Below are positions 25,557 through 32,934 of a DNA stretch of 37,265 nt, one piece after another; within the stretch, counting starts at the first letter, position 1; the number at the start of each line of letters is the position of its first letter. The stretch is from an uncultured Alphaproteobacteria bacterium (GTDB lineage: Bacteria > Pseudomonadota > Alphaproteobacteria > HIMB59 > GCA-002718135). The stretch covers positions 1-37,265 of the forward strand of contig CACMRK010000006.1 of the NCBI GenBank assembly GCA_902616075.1, read 5' to 3'. The notes beneath the pieces are model-generated. The model saw only the letters and a program-made list of their open reading frames with translations, was not told the origin of the DNA and searched no databases. A program made the translations under genes and the position numbers.

Positions 25557-26591
25557 CTAACCCTTATTTTTTTCATTAAAATCTCTCCATGTTCGAATTA
25601 GCACTGGCAAAAGTAAAATTCCTACGCAAAAAATAGTAATCATAGATGTTGCTCCTGCTGCATTATATAGAGGGTAAGCACTTTCACGCAAATGATTCCA
25701 TATTAACCAGGATATTGAGGTAGCGTGGGCTTCTGCTCTAAAACTTATTATTGGTTCAAAAACTCTAAAATTATCCATTAAAAGTATTAAAGTTATAAAA
25801 ATAGCAAGTGGCATTAAATGAGGAATAACGACATGGCGTGTTCTTTGAAATTTAGATGCACCATCTATAGTTGCTGCCTCAATTGTTTCATGAGGAACTG
25901 TTTGAAGACCTGCATAAAAAACAATAAAACTAAACGGCATCAAATGCCATATACCATAGACCATCAACATGACCCAGGTAAGCACAGGTGATGCTTTCAA
26001 GCTCAGAGAATTATCATTAAATATTTTTTGGAGTGTGGCTCCAATAACACCATCGCCATCAACCATCCAAAACAATATCAATGAACCAACAAGAGGTGTA
26101 ACTATCATTGGAAGAAGAGATGCAAAAATTGTTGGACCTTTTAACAACTTAGGAAGATTATTGACTCCAAGAGCAACTAAAAAACCAAGAAATAAAACAA
26201 ACGGAGTAACTACAAAGGTGTAAGTAAGAGTAAAGCTAAGCGCTCTATATAAGGGGTAATTATATATTTTTTTTACAAAAACTATAAAACTATCCGAGCT
26301 ATTCCAAGCCTCTCCTATTTCATCAAATGCAAAATGCATTCTGTTTGAATACGTTTTAAATCCATTAAATTTACCAAGAGGTGCTTTTTCTTTTAACTTC
26401 GCAGAAGCTTCAGTATCCACAGATGTTGTTGTCTCACATCCAAAAGGATCACAATTTTCTGAAACAATTATTACTTGTTTATGTTCTATATGTAGGGATT
26501 GAATAAAAACAGAAACTATAGGTATTGCAATAAATAAAAACATTACACTTAATGAAGGAAGGGTGAATAATAAGAATGTGCTGTGCTTCAT
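25557..26591 (-). CDS. CUT1 carbohydrate ABC transporter permease (MalF-like)
   Basis: A 344-residue inner-membrane permease. After helix 1 (about 8-30) there is a periplasmic insertion of roughly 75 residues holding a CDPFGC cysteine pair that could form a disulfide. The transport core then follows, with coupling loop EAATIDGASKFQRTRHVVIPHLMP. Typical six-helix CUT1 permeases of the UgpA type are about 290-300 residues, so the insertion accounts for the extra length. Start ATG at 26589-26591. It is separated from the upstream binding-protein gene by 80 bp containing a strong hairpin. Confidence 0.93.
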   Translation of the reverse strand: MKHSTFLLFTLPSLSVMFLFIAIPIVSVFIQSLHIEHKQVIIVSENCDPFGCETTTSVDTEASAKLKEKAPLGKFNGFKTYSNRMHFAFDEIGEAWNSSDSFIVFVKKIYNYPLYRALSFTLTYTFVVTPFVLFLGFLVALGVNNLPKLLKGPTIFASLLPMIVTPLVGSLILFWMVDGDGVIGATLQKIFNDNSLSLKASPVLTWVMLMVYGIWHLMPFSFIVFYAGLQTVPHETIEAATIDGASKFQRTRHVVIPHLMPLAIFITLILLMDNFRVFEPIISFRAEAHATSISWLIWNHLRESAYPLYNAAGATSMITIFCVGILLLPVLIRTWRDFNEKNKG

Positions 26592-26621
26592 TATGCTATT
26601 TTAAATTACATAGAAAGATAT

Positions 26622-26649
26622 AAGGGGTTTTCAAATTTGAAAACCCCTT
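26622..26649 (-). terminator. Perfect 28-bp palindrome hairpin after the CUT1 binding-protein gene
   Basis: Two 14-bp arms with no spacer (26622-26635 and 26636-26649, core GGGGTTTTC/GAAAACCCC). On the minus strand it begins about 20 bp after the binding-protein stop and lies about 30 bp before the MalF-like start, with AT-rich flanks. It likely acts as a partial terminator and 3' mRNA stabiliser. Same placement as the hairpin at 12903-12931. Confidence 0.8.
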
Positions 26650-26671
26650 TTTATTGATTTATATTTATTGA

Positions 26672-27913
26672 CTACAGATAACCTGCGTCTTTAGCAGCTG
26701 TTTCGTAAACAGCCTCTACATCACTAAGTGCTTGTTCAGCACTTTCTGCTCCCTTTAAAAAATCAACTAGCTCTGCACCTAATGCATTGTGCAATAATCC
26801 CATTTGAGCAAACATTGGATAAGATTTAGCGCCGCCTTGAGCAGTTGCAGACACTCCTGCTGCAGCTGGACCAGGTTTAAAACCATCAATTAACCAAATT
26901 GCATCATCATTATTAGCAGCAACCATTTCTGAAGTCATACCACTGACAAGTGCTGCAAACGTTGCTTCCGCTTCACTGTCAGACACGTTAGTTGCTATAG
27001 TTATTCCATCCCACCATAAAGTTGCTCCTGGTATTGAACCACCAGTAACAGTTGGAGCTGCAGATAGAACAGTATTTGAAGTCACCTCAGCTGAAGAACC
27101 TTCATTATCTAGTATAACTCCTCCACGAGAACCCCACATAAAGCCAATTGCAGCTTGACCAGCTTCCCATAATCCTTGCGTATCATCAGATGCCTGTGTT
27201 AAATGATCAGGATGAGCATACTCAACTAGAGCTTTCATTGTTTCTAGAGCCGCAATACCTTTAGCGTTATTAATAGATGCTTCTGCACTACCTTGCTTAA
27301 AGAATTCTCCACCATGTGCTAAGTATATAGTATTAAATACTTCTCCAACATTCCATCCTACTTTAAGATTCATTACAAGTGGATGCTCCATAATACCAGC
27401 TGAACGTATTTTTTCAGCAGCAGAAATTATTTCATCATAAGTTGCTGGCATTCCATCAACTCCAGCTTTATCTAAAATATCTGTTCTATAATACATGTGC
27501 TGAGAATTAGCCATGAATGCTATAGCCATTATTTTACCATCAATAGTTATAAGTTGATTAGATTTTAAGTTGCCACCATATTTTTCAACTAGGTCATTTA
27601 ATGGTCTAACTAGTCCATCATTCATTAACTGAACAAGAGTAGAGTTAGCTACAATCACTGATGTATACTCTGCTGGATCTGGTGTTTGAGCAGCGTTCAT
27701 TATTTGGCGCGCTTCAGTAGTATGATTTCGAGTGAATTCAGAAGCAGATCCTGCACAATTGCTTTCAGCAGAATTTGCTATTGCGTGAATTGCTGGAAAA
27801 TCACTTGCTAAAATTCGGATGGATTGTCCATTAGGACCACAATCAGCCGCAAACAAAGATGAGCTGAAGAATAGTGCTGTTAATCCACCTAAAATTAATT
27901 TTTTTAAAAACAT
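26672..27913 (-). CDS. CUT1 ABC transporter solute-binding protein (SBP family 1)
   Basis: A 413-residue periplasmic sugar-type binding protein. The signal peptide is residues 1 to about 22 (MFLKK start, cleavage at LFA-ADC); mature residues include FMANSQHMYYRTDILDKAGVDG and AAIGFMWGSRGG, typical of UgpB/MalE-like folds. It delivers an unknown solute to the MalF/MalG-like permeases. It is first in the operon, with a strong GGAGG site, and is divergent from a LacI-type regulator. A C-terminal alanine/glutamate-rich helix (about 385-410) is normal for the family. Ligand not predictable; family-1 proteins mostly bind mono- or oligosaccharides or glycerol derivatives. Confidence 0.94.
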   Translation of the reverse strand: MFLKKLILGGLTALFFSSSLFAADCGPNGQSIRILASDFPAIHAIANSAESNCAGSASEFTRNHTTEARQIMNAAQTPDPAEYTSVIVANSTLVQLMNDGLVRPLNDLVEKYGGNLKSNQLITIDGKIMAIAFMANSQHMYYRTDILDKAGVDGMPATYDEIISAAEKIRSAGIMEHPLVMNLKVGWNVGEVFNTIYLAHGGEFFKQGSAEASINNAKGIAALETMKALVEYAHPDHLTQASDDTQGLWEAGQAAIGFMWGSRGGVILDNEGSSAEVTSNTVLSAAPTVTGGSIPGATLWWDGITIATNVSDSEAEATFAALVSGMTSEMVAANNDDAIWLIDGFKPGPAAAGVSATAQGGAKSYPMFAQMGLLHNALGAELVDFLKGAESAEQALSDVEAVYETAAKDAGYL

Positions 27914-27917
27914 GTTT

Positions 27918-27922
27918 CCTCC
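27918..27922 (-). promoter_or_regulatory. Shine-Dalgarno of the CUT1 binding-protein gene
   Basis: GGAGG on the minus strand, 4 nt before the ATG at 27911-27913. One of the few strong ribosome binding sites here, again preceding a periplasmic binding protein. Confidence 0.75.
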
Positions 27923-27950
27923 ATATATTACGTATAAAAAACAATTTTTT

Positions 27951-28016
27951 TACGCGTATGTATATAACTATAATTATTAAAATGATATTGCATTACTTTG
28001 AATTAATATGCAATAT
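27951..28016. promoter_or_regulatory. Candidate LacI operator region between binding-protein and regulator genes
   Basis: The 127-bp divergent gap contains a perfect 8-bp palindrome TACGCGTA at 27951-27958. It also holds a 9-bp inverted repeat with a 14-nt spacer (ATATTGCAT at 27985-27993, ATGCAATAT at 28008-28016), ending 24 bp before the regulator ATG. LacI-family proteins bind inverted repeats in such positions and often autoregulate. Which dyad is the operator cannot be settled by eye. Confidence 0.45.
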
Positions 28017-28040
28017 AATGAATAAATTAATAGTGGATAA

Positions 28041-29045
28041 ATGAACATTCAGAAAGCAAAATTACCAACATCAAGTAGTGTGGCAAAGCTAGCAGGTGTG
28101 TCACAATCGGCTGTTTCACGATGCTTTACAAAAGGAGCAAGCATTTCTAATAGAACAAAATTGAGAGTTATCGAAGCAGCAAAAAAACTAGGATATAAAC
28201 CACAGTCCTTTTCAACTAATTCTCTGAGTTTAGATGAGGGAGGTTTAGTTGGTGTTATATTACCATATATTACGAATAGATATTATCCTGAAGTGCTTAT
28301 CGAATTACATGAAGCTCTAAGAGTATCAGGGTATAGAATTTTATTAATTACTACTGATGATGGTGAGGAATTAGATGATAATTTAATTCAACCCTACTTA
28401 AAAGAAAAGTTAGTTGCGATTGTTTCAGCAACAAAGCCTACTGATGCGTTTGTAGAAAACTGTTTAGCCAAACAAATTCAACTTATTGCATTTAATAGAA
28501 ATTGGAAAATACCTACACTGAGTTCTGTAGCTTGTGATCATAAGTATGGTGGAGAAGCGGCGGCAGAACATTTCGTTAATAATGGGCATACTAAAATAGG
28601 AATGGTTGAAGGACCAATTGGATCATTTGTAAGTGAAGAAAGATGTAAAGGTTTCAAAAACTATTTAAATAATTTAGACAAAATTAAACTGTTTCATGAA
28701 AGAGGAAATTTTACATATGAAGGAGGTTTAGATTCAGCAAAAAAACTTTTAAAAAATAATATTACAGCATTGTTTTGTGCTGATGATATTATGGCTTTTG
28801 GTTGTGTTGATTATATTAAAAAAAATACAAAACTTAATATACCAGAAGAGATAGAGGTAATTGGATATGATGACATATCTTCAGCAAATTGGCATTCATA
28901 TAATTTAACAACAATTAGACAACCAGTAAGACAAATGTCTAAACTTGTAACCCAAATAATAGATGATAACATTAAGGATCCAGAGTTAGAGCCTATCAAT
29001 CATCTAATTCAGGGTAAATTTATTTATCGAAATACAACTAGATAG
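28041..29045 (+). CDS. LacI-family transcriptional regulator
   Basis: A 334-residue repressor-type protein. The N-terminal helix-turn-helix is at about 11-30 (SSSVAKLAGVSQSAVSRCF), with the hinge helix near KLGYKPQ. The C-terminal periplasmic-binding-protein-like effector domain shows GVILPYITNRYYPEVL, FCADDIMAFG and EVIGYDDI motifs. It probably senses the solute carried by the divergently encoded CUT1 transporter, or a metabolite of it, and controls that operon and its own. It is the only transcription factor in the window. Start ATG at 28041; a downstream hydrolase gene follows after 3 bp. Confidence 0.94.
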   Translation: MNIQKAKLPTSSSVAKLAGVSQSAVSRCFTKGASISNRTKLRVIEAAKKLGYKPQSFSTNSLSLDEGGLVGVILPYITNRYYPEVLIELHEALRVSGYRILLITTDDGEELDDNLIQPYLKEKLVAIVSATKPTDAFVENCLAKQIQLIAFNRNWKIPTLSSVACDHKYGGEAAAEHFVNNGHTKIGMVEGPIGSFVSEERCKGFKNYLNNLDKIKLFHERGNFTYEGGLDSAKKLLKNNITALFCADDIMAFGCVDYIKKNTKLNIPEEIEVIGYDDISSANWHSYNLTTIRQPVRQMSKLVTQIIDDNIKDPELEPINHLIQGKFIYRNTTR

Positions 29046-29048
29046 AAA

Positions 29049-29740
29049 TTGGGTAAAGTAATTTTAATCCCTGGATACATGTGTAACAAAAACATTTGGG
29101 ATGCACAAATATCTATTCTAAAAAAAAAATATAATGTTTCCATTCCTTCTCTAAAGAATATTGCTACAGTTGATGATGCTGTACAAAAAATCATAAACAA
29201 AAATAAAAAAAAATTTCTGTTATTGGTTTTTCAATGGGAGGATTTATTGCAATAAAATTAGCAATCGAGTATCCAGAAATATTAGATAAATTAGTTTTAA
29301 TAGGAACTAATGCAAGAAATATTTCACAAAAAAGAAAGTTGCTTTTAGAAAAATCATTAACAACCTTAAATAAAAATAACTTCGCAAAATTATTTTATCA
29401 AAAAAACTATAGTTCCTATTTTTCTAATAAAGATTTGAAAAATACATCATACCAAAATACTGTTTATTTAATGGCTAAACAATTAGGATATAAAACTTTT
29501 TTAGACCAAACGAATTTGATTCTAAAAAGACCTAATCAATTAAATAAACTAGATAAGATTGTATCAAAAACTCTTATTATTCGTGGCAAAAACGATAAAC
29601 TATCCTCTAATATTATGAACAATGAATTAAATAAGAAAATAAAATATTCAGTTTATACAGAAATTAAAAATTCTTCTCATTTTGTAATGCTAGAGAAGCC
29701 AAAAACTTTTAATAAAATTATTACTAATTTTTTATTTTAA
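29049..29740 (+). pseudogene. Alpha/beta hydrolase, frameshifted at an A9 run
   Basis: A TTG at 29049 opens a frame encoding the strand-1 and oxyanion start of an alpha/beta hydrolase (VILIPGYMCNKNIWD); it runs to 29255. The rest of the protein is in the -1 frame, ending at 29740. The switch falls at nine consecutive A's (29205-29213): reading on in the -1 frame gives the nucleophile elbow GFSMGG, then Asp in IIRGKNDKLS and His in NSSHFVMLEKP, a complete Ser-Asp-His triad. Apart from that single-base change (8 A's would restore the frame) nothing looks decayed. It is either a sequencing/assembly error, a recent mutation, or expression by slippage. Rejoined length is about 230 residues. Confidence 0.68.
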
Positions 29741-29741
29741 A

Positions 29742-30872
29742 TCAAATCGTTTTAGATGCTATTTGAGTGCCCTCAACTAACGAAATTAATTTCTCATAAC
29801 AAATTTTTTCATCAACTTTTCCAAATCCAGCAAAAGTACTAAAACCACAATCTGTACCAGCCATAATTTGCTCCTTTGGTACAAAAGTAGAAAATTGTTT
29901 TAACCGATCAGCAACAACTTCCGGGTGTTCAACAAAATTTGAAGTAGAATCAATAACACCGGGCACAATAACTTTATCTCGTGGCAATTTAATCTTTTCA
30001 AAAACTTTCCATTCATGAGCATGTCTTGGATTAGAAGACTCAATTAATAAATATTTACTTTTTGCCTTAAGTACTATTGGTAAAATTTTTTCCAAACCAA
30101 TATCAAAGGTATGAGGTCCTTCATAATTTCCCCAGCAGATATGCATTCTAATTTTGTGTTGTGGAACTGATGCCAGTGAAAGATTAAGAGCTTCAATTTG
30201 TTTTTCAGCTCGCAGCAAAAAACTTTTTTCATCTAATTCTTTAAAATTCATATGCCTTGCTAGGGCTAAATCTGGACAATCAACTTGCAAGAATAAATTA
30301 TTAGAAGTAATTTGTTGATATTCTTCTGCCATAATCACGCTAAGCTTACTTAGGTACTCGTCATCATTTTTGTAAAATTTATTAGGTAAAAAAACATTTA
30401 TGACTCCTGGTGAAGCAGCATTCATAAAGCCCTTAGTATGATTATTAGCACTTAATGCAGAAGATAGATTATTTATATCTTTTAAAAGATCATCATTATT
30501 TTTAATAGAGAGTTCTCCAGTACAACAGGGTCGGGTATAAGTAGGTGTTCCCCCACTTTTAGCAATTTTATCTTTATATTCAGGAAATGCATCTAAGTCA
30601 GCTGGCGCTCTTCTTTCACTTTCACCGGAAAAACCATTAATTCTATCTTTAACATATGTAGCATAACTGATTTTACTCATTTCACCATCACTGACAAAAT
30701 CAATACCTGTATCAAGTTGTTTTTTGACAATGTCACTTACATTTTGTTTTACAACATCATCAAATTCATTTTCACTAAAACTATCTCCCTTATCTTTTGC
30801 AAAAAGTAATTCTGATAAAGCTTTAGAACGAGGTAAACTTCCTACATGTGTTGTTAAAATTTTCGTGTTCAA
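29742..30872 (-). CDS. MetE-like (UROD/MetE-fold) protein, second copy
   Basis: A 376-residue single-barrel homologue of the methionine synthase II catalytic domain. Zinc ligands are visible: H244 and C246 (MHICWGNYEGPH), E278 (LIESSNPRHAHEW) and C342 (AGTDCGFST). SDGEMSK is at 61-67. The WGN-x-EGPH and NPRHAHEW segments are of the subfamily that includes epoxyalkane:coenzyme M transferase rather than true MetE, as I remember it. It would activate a thiol for alkyl transfer or cleavage. It is 7 bp downstream of a double-NTF2 gene and bicupin, so it belongs to that operon. The substrate is unknown. Confidence 0.88.
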   Translation of the reverse strand: MNTKILTTHVGSLPRSKALSELLFAKDKGDSFSENEFDDVVKQNVSDIVKKQLDTGIDFVSDGEMSKISYATYVKDRINGFSGESERRAPADLDAFPEYKDKIAKSGGTPTYTRPCCTGELSIKNNDDLLKDINNLSSALSANNHTKGFMNAASPGVINVFLPNKFYKNDDEYLSKLSVIMAEEYQQITSNNLFLQVDCPDLALARHMNFKELDEKSFLLRAEKQIEALNLSLASVPQHKIRMHICWGNYEGPHTFDIGLEKILPIVLKAKSKYLLIESSNPRHAHEWKVFEKIKLPRDKVIVPGVIDSTSNFVEHPEVVADRLKQFSTFVPKEQIMAGTDCGFSTFAGFGKVDEKICYEKLISLVEGTQIASKTI

Positions 30873-30879
30873 TCTTTAG

Positions 30880-31851
30880 CTATCCTGTTTTCATCAAAAT
30901 TTGTTTCCAAATTTCAGTTTCATCAAGCAAAATCCATTCATTTTTAATACCTCGTGGTCCAAATTCAACATGTGATATAGCCATGACATGAACTGCTGCT
31001 TGACTAGGTACTCCAAAATATCCCGAACCCGAATGAACACCATTAAGTGACCATCTAATAGCTGCCTTTCTGTACTGATTTGGTTCTTCTAAATAGCTAA
31101 CATGATCAATTGAAAATGTTGCATCAGGAAATGATGACAATAGAGAAGTCCAAAAAGTTTTTACTTCTTCAACTCCGTAAGCTTTCAATCCGCCTGGTAA
31201 TTCTTGATTTATTGCTCTATCATATTTTTTATCAACTATATTAATATCTTTATTAAATATAGATTTTAGGACTTCTGCATATTCATAACCTGAATTTTTT
31301 TCCGGTAAATTTAATTGTGAATATTTTAAATCCAAAGGCGTATTTTTGTTAAAAGGAACTGCGCAATTTTCAACACCCCCTTGATTATCAATTATTTGTT
31401 TTGCATATTTTTTTGGATCTAAATTAAGTTGTCTTACGATTGCGCCCTGATCTCTAACAAGCCATTCATCATACACTTGATTATCCTTGCATGCACAATC
31501 TGCAATTACTCTATAAATAAGTTTTTTTCCTGTTGCTTTTCCATAAACACCATCATTCAAGTGGGTTGCTCTAGTTAAAATTCGGTGCGAAGATAAATAC
31601 CCATCATGTTCATTACCTATCCATATGACATCTTCACCTAAAAGTTGACGGTCAGGAAATTCTTCTAAAGTTGCATAAGTTGCTTTCACAACTGCATCAG
31701 GTCCATACACAACTCCAGCAGGGGACCTAACTGGAATTCCTTTTGCATAATATTCTCTTATTGACTCAACATCCTTGTCTTCCCAAATTTGATATGTAAT
31801 TTTTAGTATATAATCGGGTAGATCTCTAAATTTTTGATCAAAACCCTGCAT
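30880..31851 (-). CDS. Double-NTF2 (SnoaL-like) protein, copy B (divergent)
   Basis: A 323-residue protein that again seems to hold two NTF2-fold halves. Half one (about 10-150) has YYAKGIPVRSPAGVVYG, a strand pair and NQVYDEWLVRDQGAIVRQL. Half two (about 195-320) has GVEEVKTFWTSLLSSFPDA, RWSLNGVHSG and GIKNEWILLDETEIWKQ. It is more distant from copies A and C, lacking their WYGP-x-GIGTARG block. It lies 3 bp after the bicupin gene and 7 bp before the MetE-like gene. Function unknown; the compact operon suggests a joint catabolic role. Confidence 0.78.
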   Translation of the reverse strand: MQGFDQKFRDLPDYILKITYQIWEDKDVESIREYYAKGIPVRSPAGVVYGPDAVVKATYATLEEFPDRQLLGEDVIWIGNEHDGYLSSHRILTRATHLNDGVYGKATGKKLIYRVIADCACKDNQVYDEWLVRDQGAIVRQLNLDPKKYAKQIIDNQGGVENCAVPFNKNTPLDLKYSQLNLPEKNSGYEYAEVLKSIFNKDINIVDKKYDRAINQELPGGLKAYGVEEVKTFWTSLLSSFPDATFSIDHVSYLEEPNQYRKAAIRWSLNGVHSGSGYFGVPSQAAVHVMAISHVEFGPRGIKNEWILLDETEIWKQILMKTG

Positions 31852-31854
31852 CTT

Positions 31855-32826
31855 TTAATTTTTTTGGCGCACTATATAAATGCTACCTTTATCGCTACTT
31901 ATATTTTTAAGGCTTCTTGTAGAGTTTTTTGGAGGGGAGAAGGCATCTCTAGAGCCAATTAACACCTTTTTATCATTACATGTAATTTCCCATTCTCCCT
32001 CCAAACATAAATAAACTTCAGATTTTGATGAGGTGTAAGAATGGATATGAGCATTATTACCTTCAAGAAGAGTAAGTCCAAATCCAGTTTTATGACTAAT
32101 GTATGGTTTAAATTCTTTATTATGAATAGTGAAATCATCTAAATAATTTAAAATAGAATTTGAATTATAATGTTCGTCATCTAGAAAATAATTTTTTTGA
32201 TCTGCATAGCGAATTACAAATTTTTCAATTTCCTCAGAAGTGTAATGATCAAATTGTGTTAATTCATTATCTGTGATTGGTTCTATTGCTTTTTTACCAT
32301 CAGGTATTTGATTTTTTTCTAAATCAATAAGAGAGTTATCATTTAAAAGAACCATTCCAGTTTCTTTTGCTTTTTTTAACAATGAAGGAGTCCATGTAAT
32401 TACTCCAGGATCATTTTCACCTAAAACTACAAACATTAATGCTTGTTGATCACTAACATTTTGAAATCCTCTAAACATATTAGTAGGAAATGAAGCGACA
32501 TCTCCTTTATGTAAAATAACCTCACCCTCTTTTCCATCTGGTCCCCAATAAAAACGCCATGAACCAGAAAAGATAATAAACACCTCAGCTGTTGTATGAC
32601 TATGAAGCCCAGAACCATTCATCGGTGCAGCACTTACTGCCCCAATATTAAACCCATGCTCCTCAGCAATTTTTACATTTTGTTTAGAATCTTCACTTAC
32701 GCCAGGACCCACTAATGAGTAATTCAATCTATCTTGATGTCCTTTTAATTTACCCTCAACAAAAGGAACCTTACTTGGTATTAAATCATTAAATCTCGCA
32801 AGACGACTTTCTATATTTATTGACAT
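31855..32826 (-). CDS. Bicupin (two cupin domains)
   Basis: A 323-residue protein with two cupin barrels. The first has the metal motif H75-x-H77-x3-E81 (GLHSHTTAEVF) and LHKGDVASFPTNMFRGFQN, where the usual second-motif His is missing. The second (about 245-320) has HIHSYTSSKSEVYLCLEGEWEI, matching H-x-H...E, and again no clear His in its second motif. Bicupins include aromatic-ring dioxygenases, isomerases and sugar-binding proteins; which applies is unknown. It is the first gene of a minus-strand set with the double-NTF2 B and MetE-like genes, divergent from double-NTF2 C. Confidence 0.85.
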   Translation of the reverse strand: MSINIESRLARFNDLIPSKVPFVEGKLKGHQDRLNYSLVGPGVSEDSKQNVKIAEEHGFNIGAVSAAPMNGSGLHSHTTAEVFIIFSGSWRFYWGPDGKEGEVILHKGDVASFPTNMFRGFQNVSDQQALMFVVLGENDPGVITWTPSLLKKAKETGMVLLNDNSLIDLEKNQIPDGKKAIEPITDNELTQFDHYTSEEIEKFVIRYADQKNYFLDDEHYNSNSILNYLDDFTIHNKEFKPYISHKTGFGLTLLEGNNAHIHSYTSSKSEVYLCLEGEWEITCNDKKVLIGSRDAFSPPKNSTRSLKNISSDKGSIYIVRQKN

Positions 32827-32864
32827 ATTAAGAAAAATTATATTTTATGCATTTTTAATGAATA

Positions 32865-32884
32865 TTATTCAAAATATTGAATAA
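32865..32884. promoter_or_regulatory. Dyad in the bicupin/double-NTF2 divergent region
   Basis: An 8-bp inverted repeat with a 4-nt spacer (TTATTCAA at 32865-32872, TTGAATAA at 32877-32884) in the 108-bp gap between divergent operons. Size fits an operator; AT-rich DNA makes coincidence possible. It does not resemble the dyads near the LacI gene. Confidence 0.35.
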
Positions 32885-32934
32885 ATCAATTAAATATTGA
32901 GCCTAAACTGTGAGTAACTGAAACTAAGTAAATT

